The position numbers and the translations under genes are program-made. From NCBI GenBank assembly GCA_002309345.1, contig DBWZ01000012.1, positions 1 to 15,959 on the forward strand: DNA of 15,959 nt. Reading direction: 5' to 3'. This document shows positions 1 through 5,835 of this stretch, piece by piece (the stretch's first letter is position 1; each line of letters opens with the position of its first letter). The DNA is from Pseudobutyrivibrio sp. UBA1225 (GTDB taxonomy: Bacteria; Bacillota; Clostridia; Lachnospirales; Lachnospiraceae). Under the pieces are notes generated by a model, which was not told where the DNA came from, did not search any database, and saw only the letters and a list, made by a program, of their open reading frames with translations.

Positions 1-39
1 CTTCTGTCGCCGAGACACATCTTTCACACGAAGTGTGTT

Positions 40-106
40 TTTTACCTTATAGGATTAGGGTGTCAAAAGACAGTGTGTTTTGACACCCTAATCCTATAAG
101 GTAAAA
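40..106. repeat. Perfect 29-bp inverted repeat
   Basis: Bases 40-68 and 78-106 are perfect reverse complements, separated by a 9-base loop (69-77). The arm begins TTTTACCTTATAGG and ends GGGTGTCAAAA. The hairpin is far longer than an ordinary intrinsic terminator, and neither strand has a clean T-run directly after the stem. Reading leftwards, it lies about 30 bases downstream of the predicted start of the minus-strand promoter at 141-169, so it would form in the 5' leader of that transcript. A smaller hairpin (CACAC/GTGTG, about 27-39) follows. The pairing is seen directly; its role (leader structure, terminator or mobile-element relic) is open. Confidence 0.85.
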
Positions 107-109
107 TAA

Positions 110-161
110 TACCCCAGAGGGATATACTAATCTTTTGATTAATATATTCTGCCCTAGGGTA
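110..161. promoter_or_regulatory. Imperfect dyad overlapping a promoter
   Basis: An imperfect palindrome of about 24-26 bases per arm, starting ATACCC on each strand and meeting at a central AAAA/TTTT near 132-135. The inner part (GATTA.TATAT) and the outer part (ATACCC) pair; the middle has mismatches and a two-base offset. It covers the -10 and most of the spacer of the minus-strand promoter at 141-169, which is where a repressor site would lie. Operator function is inferred. Confidence 0.45.
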
Positions 162-169
162 TTTGTCAA
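141..169 (-). promoter_or_regulatory. Near-consensus sigma-70/sigma-A promoter pointing left
   Basis: On the minus strand TTGACA (164-169) is followed after exactly 17 bases by TATATT (141-146). Transcription would start near 134 and run out of the window through the 29-bp hairpin. It lies downstream of the eno terminator, so it most likely drives a gene left of base 1. Confidence 0.6.
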
Positions 170-181
170 ATCTCTATTATT

Positions 182-235
182 TTATACGCTCCAACCTGCA
201 CTGGCACCATGCTTACCTAATCTGATGTTTTCCAT
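182..235 (-). CDS. Possible 17-codon small ORF
   Basis: ATG at 233-235 and TAA at 182-184 encode MENIRLGKHGASAGWSV. An AAGGAG sequence (238-243) lies two bases before the ATG, a strong but closely spaced ribosome binding site. A TATAAT-like -10 (278-283) lies upstream, between the eno terminator and this ORF, without a convincing -35. I do not recognise the peptide. It could be a small protein, the remnant 5' end of a lost gene, or chance. Confidence 0.25.
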   Translation of the reverse strand: MENIRLGKHGASAGWSV

Positions 236-309
236 TTCTCCTTATCAATTATTGAGTGACTTTTTTACATCATTGAAATTATAAAGTGATTTCACATAAA
301 GTAGAAAAC

Positions 310-341
310 AAATCCCCAGAAACAACCTCTTCTGGGGATTT
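310..341 (-). terminator. Rho-independent terminator of eno
   Basis: An 11-bp perfect stem (310-320 with 331-341, core TCCCCAGA/TCTGGGGA) with a 10-base loop begins 7 bases after the eno stop codon and is followed on the minus strand by a T-rich tract (GTTTTC). Confidence 0.9.
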
Positions 342-348
342 AGTATTA

Positions 349-1647
349 TTAGTTGTTAACGTTGAATGCTGCCATACCTGGATAAACTGCAGCGTCGCCA
401 AGCTGTTCTTCTATTCTAAGAAGCTGATTGTACTTTGCTACTCGCTCTGTTCTTGATGGAGCACCTGTCTTGATTTGACATGTGTTTAACGCTACCGCCA
501 AATCAGCAATTGTTGTGTCCTCTGTCTCACCGCTTCGGTGTGAAGAGATTGCTGTGTAGCCCGCCTTGTGTGCCATTTTAATAGCTTCAAGTGTTTCTGA
601 AACTGAACCAATCTGGTTTAACTTGATAAGGATTGAGTTACCACATCCATTCTTGATACCCTTTGAGAGTCTCTCTGTGTTAGTAACAAACAAATCATCT
701 CCTACTAGCTGAACCTTGTCTCCAAGTTCTGCTGTAAGCTTCTTCCAGCCCTCCCAATCCTCTTCATCAAGTGCATCCTCAATAGAAATGATAGGATATT
801 TTTCAACAAGCTTTTTCCAGTGATCGATAAGCTGCTCTGAGCTGTATACTGTGCCAGCCTTTGGAAGCTTGTACTCACCAACCTTACCTGTCTTCCACTC
901 TGAAGAAGCAGCATCCATTGCAATCTTGAAATCTTTTCCTGGCTCATAACCAGCTTTTTTAACTGCTTCGAGGATTGTCTCAATAGCCTCTTCATCAGAT
1001 TTAAGAGCTGGAGCAAATCCACCTTCATCACCAACTGATGTTGCAAGACCTCTATCCTTTAAAATAGCTGCAAGGGCGTGGAAAACTTCAGCACACTGAC
1101 GAAGTACTTCCTTGAATGATGCTGCACCAACTGGCATAATCATAAACTCTTGAACATCAAGTCCTGATGAAAGTGCATGACATCCACCGTTTACAATGTT
1201 CATCATTGGCACTGGAAGTCTATTTCCATTTACACCGCCTAAGAATCTATAAAGAGGAATATCAAGGGCAGTTGCTGCTGCTCTGCAGCATGCAATGGAG
1301 GTTGCGAGAATTGCATTTGCACCAAATTTTGATTTGTCTTTTGTTCCATCTGCTTTTATCATAGCTGCGTCAATAGCATAGATATCAGATGCGTCCATGC
1401 CACAAATTGTATCAGCAATAGGTCCGTTGATATTTTCTACAGCTTTAATAACACCTTTACCTAAATATCTATTTTTATCTCCATCTCTAAGCTCAAGGGC
1501 CTCAAATTCGCCAGTTGAAGCACCCGATGGAGCCATACCGCGACCTACAGTTCCATCAACAAGAACAACCTCACATTCAACTGTAGGGTTTCCTCTTGAA
1601 TCAAGAATCTCTCTACCAATTACTTTCTCAATTTCTAAATAATCCAT
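349..1647 (-). CDS. eno: Enolase (phosphopyruvate hydratase)
   Basis: Glycolytic enzyme converting 2-phosphoglycerate to phosphoenolpyruvate; cytoplasmic and Mg-dependent. The 432-aa product has normal family length. Visible landmarks are the mobile loop SGASTGE (41-47), NGGCHA near 153-158, the catalytic acid in GDEGG (E208), metal ligands D245, E290 and D317, catalytic K342 in IKLNQIG, and SHRSGET at 369-375. I start at the ATG giving MDYLEIEKV because AAAGGATGG (1654-1662) is correctly spaced before it; the frame can be extended to a TTG six codons upstream, but that would bury the ribosome binding site. The gene stands alone: a hairpin region separates it from the upstream zinc transporter and it ends at a strong terminator. 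Confidence 0.98.
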   Translation of the reverse strand: MDYLEIEKVIGREILDSRGNPTVECEVVLVDGTVGRGMAPSGASTGEFEALELRDGDKNRYLGKGVIKAVENINGPIADTICGMDASDIYAIDAAMIKADGTKDKSKFGANAILATSIACCRAAATALDIPLYRFLGGVNGNRLPVPMMNIVNGGCHALSSGLDVQEFMIMPVGAASFKEVLRQCAEVFHALAAILKDRGLATSVGDEGGFAPALKSDEEAIETILEAVKKAGYEPGKDFKIAMDAASSEWKTGKVGEYKLPKAGTVYSSEQLIDHWKKLVEKYPIISIEDALDEEDWEGWKKLTAELGDKVQLVGDDLFVTNTERLSKGIKNGCGNSILIKLNQIGSVSETLEAIKMAHKAGYTAISSHRSGETEDTTIADLAVALNTCQIKTGAPSRTERVAKYNQLLRIEEQLGDAAVYPGMAAFNVNN

Positions 1648-1672
1648 AACAAACCATCCTTTCAAATAATTT

Positions 1673-1722
1673 GAACTCCTTTTTCAAGAGGTAGCAACTC
1701 TTTAAAAATGAAAAAGGAGTTC
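1673..1722. repeat. Inverted repeat just upstream of eno
   Basis: GAACTCCTTTTTC (1673-1685) and GAAAAAGGAGTTC (1710-1722) are perfect 13-base complements around a 24-base loop that itself holds AAGAG/CTCTT. The arm at 1710-1722 is shared with the neighbouring hairpin 1714-1781, so the two cannot form together. This hairpin ends about 10 bases before the eno ribosome binding site and has no T-run after it. Confidence 0.75.
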
Positions 1723-1781
1723 TACAATGATTTACACTCGGTTAGATGCTTCTAACCAAGAATAGATTAGCAGAACTCCTT
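1714..1781 (-). terminator. Terminator-like hairpin between the ZIP gene and eno
   Basis: On the minus strand AAGGAGTTCT (1772-1781) pairs with AGAACTCCTT (1714-1723) and is followed by TTTCATTTTT, as in an intrinsic terminator. The unusually long interior (48 bases) holds a second hairpin, GGTTAGA-AGCA-TCTAACC (about 1739-1756). It could end the ZIP transcript or act as an attenuator in the eno leader. No T-box consensus is visible. Confidence 0.55.
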
Positions 1782-1844
1782 GTTTGGTACAAGAGATTGT
1801 TTTTATTGTTTTTGATATTTTTTATCATTAATGTGCGGGCGATT

Positions 1845-2612
1845 TTATCCTAAGCCTATATCTAGTGACAGCATCACTATGAATCCTATAGCAAAGCATA
1901 ATGTCGCAATATTTGAATGGGGCCCTTCGGACATTTCTGGAATCAATTCCTCAACAACTACATACAACATCGCCCCTGCTGCAAAGCTGAGTAAGTAAGG
2001 CATAGTGGGAATAAGTAGCTTTGAAGCTGCGATTACAAGTAGCGCTCCAATAGGTTCTACTATACCCGACAAAACACCATAGACAAAGGTCTTTTTCTTT
2101 GGCACTCCTTCGCCCAAAAGCGGAACTGAGACAATAGCTCCCTCTGGAAAGTTTTGAATCGCAATACCAAGAGATAACGCCAAAGCTCCCGCAAAAGTAA
2201 TCGCTTTATTCCCGTGCAACCATCCTGCACAAACGATTCCAACCGCCATTCCTTCTGGAATATTGTGAAGCGTAACTGCCAACACTAGCTTTGTAGTTCT
2301 TTTTAATTTTGATCTAGGTCCTTCTTCAAGTTTATTAAAGTGCATATGAGGTGTAATGTCATCTAAAAAAAGCAAAAAGAGCATACCAATAGTAAAACCA
2401 ATTACCACTGGAATAAATCTCAGCCTTCCCATTTCTTCGACCTGCTCTAGCGCAGGAACAATTAAACTAAAAAATGAGGCGGCCACCATTACTCCTGAAG
2501 CAAACCCAGTAAGCGCGCGCTGTAATTTTTCTGTCATTCCTTCCTTAAAAAGAAATACACTAGCCGCACCTAAACTCGTACCCAAAAAGGGGATTAATAT
2601 AATTTGCCACAT
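1845..2612 (-). CDS. ZIP-family divalent metal transporter (GufA/ZupT-like)
   Basis: Integral membrane protein expected to import zinc or related divalent cations. The 255-aa product has normal bacterial ZIP length and about eight hydrophobic segments. The signature metal-site helices are visible: HNIPEG (116-121) in the fourth segment and QNFPEG (153-158) in the fifth, plus VEELIPE near 220-226. AGAGGAAA lies about 8 bases before the ATG. It starts 15 bases after the stop of an HMA-domain gene, so the two are probably cotranscribed and serve metal handling together. Specificity (Zn, Fe or Mn) cannot be read from the sequence. Confidence 0.92.
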   Translation of the reverse strand: MWQIILIPFLGTSLGAASVFLFKEGMTEKLQRALTGFASGVMVAASFFSLIVPALEQVEEMGRLRFIPVVIGFTIGMLFLLFLDDITPHMHFNKLEEGPRSKLKRTTKLVLAVTLHNIPEGMAVGIVCAGWLHGNKAITFAGALALSLGIAIQNFPEGAIVSVPLLGEGVPKKKTFVYGVLSGIVEPIGALLVIAASKLLIPTMPYLLSFAAGAMLYVVVEELIPEMSEGPHSNIATLCFAIGFIVMLSLDIGLG

Positions 2613-2627
2613 AATAATATTTCCTCT

Positions 2628-2879
2628 TTAAAACAAACCTAAAAACTTCTTAGTATAGGGTTCAGTTTTTATAGAAAGCACCTTGTATCCTGTTTCTTTT
2701 ATTGCCCCTATAAGCTCTTCGCTATTAGGCTCAGCCTCACTAATAAAAGAGCTTTCTCCTTTACCGTGAGAGCTATTTACCTTTTTCGCATTTGGAATTA
2801 CTTTTCTTATTATATCATTTATATGTGACTCACACATTCCACACATCATTCCGTCGATTTTTAGAATTGTTTTGAACAT
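2628..2879 (-). CDS. Small HMA-type metal-binding protein
   Basis: 83-aa protein with a heavy-metal-associated fold pattern: FKTILKIDGMMCGMCESHIND at the start, with the CxxC metal ligands C13 and C16 in MCGMC, then a later GYKVLSI strand. Family members bind soft or transition metals (Cu, Zn) as chaperones. I chose the ATG at 2877-2879 because HMA homology starts there and a purine-rich AGAAAGAGAG precedes it; the frame also permits an ATG at 2927, directly after the upstream methyltransferase stop, adding 16 charged residues unlike the family. The C-terminal tail (TEPYTKKFLGLF) runs past the usual domain end. It is followed after 15 bases by the ZIP transporter gene. Confidence 0.8.
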   Translation of the reverse strand: MFKTILKIDGMMCGMCESHINDIIRKVIPNAKKVNSSHGKGESSFISEAEPNSEELIGAIKETGYKVLSIKTEPYTKKFLGLF

Positions 2880-2927
2880 AGCTCGCTCTCTTTCTGAGTT
2901 TATGCGCTTTGGAGTATACATGCCCAT

Positions 2928-3491
2928 TTATTTTTTTGCTATAACAGTAATCCATGGCTTGCTTTCGTGATGATCAGATGTTACCTGTGAAAAACCTGAT
3001 TTCACCAACGCTTCCTCTATTGTTTCAATAGTATGACACTTCATTCCCTCAATTATTTTCTCGTACTGCAAACTAGCCTTATCCCTGCCGTCAGCTTCAT
3101 TCACAATCATGAAAGTTCCGCCCGGCTTTAGGGCCTTATTTACTTGTGTAAAACACTTTTCAAGTCCTGGCCAAAAATAGATTGTCTCAAAGGCTGTAGC
3201 AAGATCATATTCTTCGTTGAAATCAAGAGCAGACACATCACCCTGCTGCACTTTGCAACGACCTTGATTTATCAATTCTTTGTTGTAGTCTTTGGCTTTT
3301 GCCACAGATACTTCTGAATAATCAACTGCTGTAACATTTGATAAAGGATATTTTCGCATAAGCTCATTGGCATTTCTTCCACCAATTGGAGCTAGTCCTA
3401 CCAATACGGTGACAATTATCAACACACATGTAACCGCAAGGTTTCCTAGCACCATTCCTTTTGGCATCCAATTTTTGTAATTTACTTTCAT
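2928..3491 (-). CDS. Chimeric SAM-methyltransferase-like ORF lacking motif I
   Basis: 187-aa intact reading frame preceded by AGAGGGA. Residues 1-37 (MKVNYKNWMPKGM plus one membrane segment ending VGLAPIG) match, from memory, the N-terminus of one Lachnospiraceae class I methyltransferase family. From residue 38 (GGRNANELMRKYP) the sequence matches the body of a different class I methyltransferase: AVDYSEVSV (motif II), QGDVSALDF, and ALKPGGTFMIV (post III). The join falls inside what should be the glycine-rich SAM motif (LDIGCGGGRN): only GGRN remains and the preceding strand with its acidic residue is gone. I infer a deletion that fused two genes in frame, so the product probably does not bind SAM normally. 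It heads the HMA-ZIP operon, so its main remaining effect may be to carry that operon's promoter. Confidence 0.7.
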   Translation of the reverse strand: MKVNYKNWMPKGMVLGNLAVTCVLIIVTVLVGLAPIGGRNANELMRKYPLSNVTAVDYSEVSVAKAKDYNKELINQGRCKVQQGDVSALDFNEEYDLATAFETIYFWPGLEKCFTQVNKALKPGGTFMIVNEADGRDKASLQYEKIIEGMKCHTIETIEEALVKSGFSQVTSDHHESKPWITVIAKK

Positions 3492-3556
3492 ATTTTCCCT
3501 CTTTTCTATATAACTAAATGGTCTTGTAAATTTTGTGATTATATATTACTACTTAT

Positions 3557-3574
3557 AGTTAGCTGTGTCTAACT
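3557..3574. promoter_or_regulatory. Dyad upstream of the methyltransferase/HMA/ZIP operon
   Basis: AGTTAG-CTGTGT-CTAACT is a perfect 6+6 dyad. On the minus strand a TATAAT sequence (about 3540-3546) follows it, with no good -35 box. The position suits an operator, possibly for a metal-sensing regulator given the operon content, but it does not match a full DtxR/MntR consensus. Operator role is inferred. Confidence 0.3.
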
Positions 3575-3580
3575 CTATTT

Positions 3581-3609
3581 TAAAAAAAGATGCCCCTGTT
3601 GGAGCATCT
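3581..3609 (-). terminator. Rho-independent terminator after the DUF234 remnant
   Basis: On the minus strand AGATGC (3604-3609), extended by a few G-C pairs, pairs with GCATCT (3588-3593) and is followed by a run of T (3582-3588 on the plus strand as A). It begins about 5 bases after the stop of the truncated gene and closes the MerR transcription unit. Confidence 0.88.
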
Positions 3610-3614
3610 GATTT

Positions 3615-4061
3615 TCATTCAAATAACTCGTCCCCAGTAATCTCATTTTGAACTATACTTGAATATTTACTTCGTTTAAATCCATTCGCGCTTATTAAGG
3701 TTATATGGATTGCCTTCTTTGAACCTGATTCTTTTTGAAAAATTGTCATTCTCTTCTGCAACCTGTTTTGTTCATCGTAATCTAGCATATACTCATCATT
3801 TGTATACTTCATCTCACATAGATTTATAACTCCATCTTTTCTATCTATAATTAAATCTATTTGAACACATTCAGATTTATCCTTACTTCTCCATGAATAC
3901 TCATTCGTTTCTATGCCACTTATTCCTAGCGTTGATTTTATCTGCTCTATGTGGTTCAAACATACAATTTCAAAGGAATTTCCCCGCCATGAATTATATG
4001 AAGGTGAATTGATATATTCATTCCATGAATCTATTTTTTTATTATTTATAAAACGCTTCAA
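3615..4061 (-). pseudogene. C-terminal remnant of a DUF234-type AAA+ ATPase
   Basis: 148-aa frame matching only the C-terminal DUF234 (restriction-endonuclease-like) domain of the archaeal-ATPase/DUF234 family, whose members are about 450 aa. Visible family pattern: PSYNSWRGNSFEIVCLNHIEQIKSTLGISG, then QIDLIIDR, then NLCEMKYTNDEY, a D...E.K nuclease-like core. The AAA+ ATPase and winged-helix parts are absent. The frame opens at a TTG inside the last codons of the MerR gene (20-base overlap), and homology begins just there, at KRFINNK, so a deletion seems to have joined the ATPase tail to the end of the regulator gene. It may still be translated by coupling to MerR, but a complete function is unlikely. 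Confidence 0.72.
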
Positions 4062-4884
4062 TTGCTTCGCCTATATACTTTGCTGATCCACTTCCGTATA
4101 TAGAATCAATACCTGCAGCTAGTTCCTCATTCTCTTGATATCCTCTTGCTATATCAAGTAATAAGGCCTTTGGTTCTTTAATTTGATAAAGCTGTTTTGC
4201 AACAAAATCGTATTCTCCCACTAGCTGCCGAATCTCAAAACTATTAACATCTACTCCCTTCTTATCAGCGATTTTCTTTTGAATTTCATCCATTCGCTTT
4301 TGATATGACATGAACACTTCTGGCTTAGGAGTAGTCTTTATACTTTCTTTAACCCCATCCTTAGTTCCATACCATTCAATCATCTTTGCAAAATTCTTTT
4401 GAGTTTTTTCATCAGAAGCACTTTCTTTAAATTGCTTTTCCCATTCTTCAACACTTCCATATGTATCTATGAATATCTGCTTCTGGGATTCATTCATATT
4501 CTCAAACATATCATCAAACATAATTTGAAGTTCTGTTTCATCAAATACTGTAAAGTCCATATTGTCCCCTTTCATCATTTCGTCTATTCCGGCGATAATA
4601 CGTTCAATCCTCTGCTTTTTCAAACATAACATTTTACGCTGTTTCGCCAACACACAACTACTATCAAGATTTGGATTATCCATAATAAGTTTGATGTCAG
4701 CAAGTGGAAGATCAAGCTCTTTAAACACAAGAATTTGACTGAGCCTACTGATTGCTTTATCGTCATAAAGCCTATATCCCGCATCATTAACTTCCGTAGG
4801 TTTTAAAAGCCCTATTTCATCGTAGTAATGAAGAGTGCGCACTGAGATACCTGTAAGCTCTGATACTTCCTTTACGGTTCGCAT
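4042..4884 (-). CDS. MerR-family regulator with TipAS-type effector domain
   Basis: 280-aa transcription factor. Residues 1-70 are a MerR winged helix-turn-helix (VKEVSELTGISVRTLHYYDEIGLLKPTE, then GYRLYDD), followed by a dimerisation coiled coil to about 115 and an all-helical TipAS-like ligand domain (about 130-275) rich in W, M and Y. TipAL/Mta relatives bind hydrophobic drugs and activate export or resistance genes by untwisting promoters with long spacers. Start: AGGAGG (4893-4898) 8 bases before the ATG. Its own promoter has the 19-bp spacer and dyad typical of MerR control, so autoregulation is likely. No intact efflux pump adjoins; the next reading frame is only a truncated ATPase, so its target may be just itself or lie elsewhere. 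Confidence 0.93.
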   Translation of the reverse strand: MRTVKEVSELTGISVRTLHYYDEIGLLKPTEVNDAGYRLYDDKAISRLSQILVFKELDLPLADIKLIMDNPNLDSSCVLAKQRKMLCLKKQRIERIIAGIDEMMKGDNMDFTVFDETELQIMFDDMFENMNESQKQIFIDTYGSVEEWEKQFKESASDEKTQKNFAKMIEWYGTKDGVKESIKTTPKPEVFMSYQKRMDEIQKKIADKKGVDVNSFEIRQLVGEYDFVAKQLYQIKEPKALLLDIARGYQENEELAAGIDSIYGSGSAKYIGEAIEAFYK

Positions 4885-4914
4885 TATTATGTCCTCCTGT
4901 CTCTTGATACAATC

Positions 4915-4945
4915 ATCCTAACCTATGACGCAACGTGAGGGTCAA
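4915..4945 (-). promoter_or_regulatory. MerR-type promoter with 19-bp spacer and operator dyad
   Basis: On the minus strand TTGACC (4940-4945) and TAGGAT (4915-4920) are separated by exactly 19 bases (4921-4939), too long for normal recognition and characteristic of MerR-activated promoters. The spacer holds a dyad, ACCCTCACGTTGCGTCATAG..., with outer arms ACCCT/AGGT and inner TCACGTTGCGTCA (4921-4942). It lies 31 bases upstream of the merR-type gene start. Confidence 0.85.
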
Positions 4946-4965
4946 TATCTATAATAAGTTTTTTC

Positions 4966-4999
4966 TAAAAAATATGCAGATGCAATTGAGCATCTGCAT
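4966..4999 (-). terminator. Rho-independent terminator of the toxin-like gene
   Basis: A perfect 10-bp stem (ATGCAGATGC 4974-4983 with GCATCTGCAT 4990-4999) and 6-base loop, followed on the minus strand by ATATTTTTT. It lies 16 bases after the stop at 5015. Confidence 0.92.
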
Positions 5000-5014
5000 T
5001 GTATTATATTAATA

Positions 5015-5572
5015 TTACAAATCTATTTTTTTAAACCATATTGGTACTCTGCTAGACAATCTAACTTGCTTACCTTTTTTGTAAAGAGCAAATCTTCTAA
5101 ATGATTCTGTATTATCATATAGTGCTACTAAATCACATTCAGGCAAAACAAATTTTAGATTCTCGAAAGATTCAATATATCTGCGTTCAATATCTTCCTC
5201 TGAGATTCCGTGTCCTCCGTTTGCAACTCTATTGGCAACACGATTCTTCGCTATATCTGCAGAATCAACGCCAACATAATGCATCTCAATAACATAGCCT
5301 AATTGCCTAGCCTTTTCTATGTTGTTTAAAATTGATTTCCCACATAATGTTGTTTCCTGAGAAAAGGATACACCCTCGCGAAAATATTCATTGATATTAG
5401 ATATTACAATTTTACCAGCTTTAACTATATCAGCAGCATTCCTCCAATTGCCAATTTCACGAACAACATCATCTAAATTTATTTTTTTAAATTCTGAGAA
5501 CTTATTTGTTGATGAATAAAACGTTGATTTTCCAGCTCCATTAACTCCAGCAAGCACCACATACTTTTTCAT
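5015..5572 (-). CDS. Zeta-toxin-like P-loop kinase (putative toxin)
   Basis: 185-aa cytoplasmic P-loop protein. Residues 9-17 are the Walker A GVNGAGKST; NLDD at 32-35, QETT at 72-75 and an arginine-rich RVANRVANGGHGISEEDIERRY at 111-132 match the zeta-toxin/PezT fold. Classical zeta toxins phosphorylate UDP-N-acetylglucosamine and block wall synthesis; short chromosomal relatives like this one are annotated zeta-toxin family but few have been tested. The ATG overlaps the stop of the preceding 59-aa gene by one base (TAATG), the coupling expected of an antitoxin-toxin pair. It ends at its own terminator. A housekeeping kinase cannot be excluded. Confidence 0.8.
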   Translation of the reverse strand: MKKYVVLAGVNGAGKSTFYSSTNKFSEFKKINLDDVVREIGNWRNAADIVKAGKIVISNINEYFREGVSFSQETTLCGKSILNNIEKARQLGYVIEMHYVGVDSADIAKNRVANRVANGGHGISEEDIERRYIESFENLKFVLPECDLVALYDNTESFRRFALYKKGKQVRLSSRVPIWFKKIDL

Positions 5573-5751
5573 TAAAACACATTCCTCGCAATTGCTTCCT
5601 TTTGACGCTTCTGAAGAAGAAAATCTCCAACTAGTTCATAAAAATCTTTTGCATCCTCAGATTTACTCTCCAAAACTAACTGCATTGTATCATCAATATC
5701 TAATTTTTCTATTTCCTTATATATATCCTCATATTTTTTCACATTACACAT
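5572..5751 (-). CDS. Putative 59-aa antitoxin
   Basis: Small frame from ATG 5749-5751 to TAA 5572-5574, starting MCNVKKYEDIYKEIEKL and ending QKEAIARNVF. GGAGG lies 7 bases before the ATG, a near-ideal ribosome binding site, and the stop codon overlaps the start of the zeta-like gene by one base. The product is predicted mostly helical and highly charged, with an acidic middle (DIDDT...ESKSEDAKDF) and a basic C-terminus, as in small antitoxins. I do not recognise a named family, so the role rests on size, order and overlap. Confidence 0.75.
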   Translation of the reverse strand: MCNVKKYEDIYKEIEKLDIDDTMQLVLESKSEDAKDFYELVGDFLLQKRQKEAIARNVF

Positions 5752-5787
5752 AATTCAACCTCCATCTACCGTTTTTGGATTATTTCT

Positions 5788-5812
5788 ATTCTATCATGAT
5801 TTTAATTAAAAT
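5788..5812 (-). promoter_or_regulatory. Possible promoter/operator of the toxin-antitoxin pair
   Basis: A perfect AT-rich palindrome ATTTTAATTAAAAT (5799-5812) lies six bases upstream of a -10-like TAGAAT (5788-5793), about 37 bases before the antitoxin start. No good -35 is seen. Such a palindrome in a promoter would suit autorepression, but AT-rich palindromes arise easily by chance. Confidence 0.3.
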
Positions 5813-5835
5813 AACATATCCTCTAAACTGGCGCT

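Noticed and set aside
1648..1665. TTG-initiated six-codon extension of enolase
   Set aside because: It would contain the AAAGGATGG ribosome binding site, and the family N-terminus starts at the later ATG.
1764..1792. TTGTAC-17-TAATCT as an eno promoter
   Set aside because: Both boxes match only about half of the consensus and it overlaps the hairpin arm; not strong enough to list.
1673..1800. T-box riboswitch before eno
   Set aside because: Three-arm pairing is suggestive, but the conserved T-box sequence (GGGTGGNACCGCG type) is absent and enolase is not a known T-box target.
2880..2927. Sixteen-residue N-terminal extension of the HMA protein
   Set aside because: No ribosome binding site before the ATG at 2927 and no HMA homology in the added part; the later ATG fits the domain better, though the choice is not certain.
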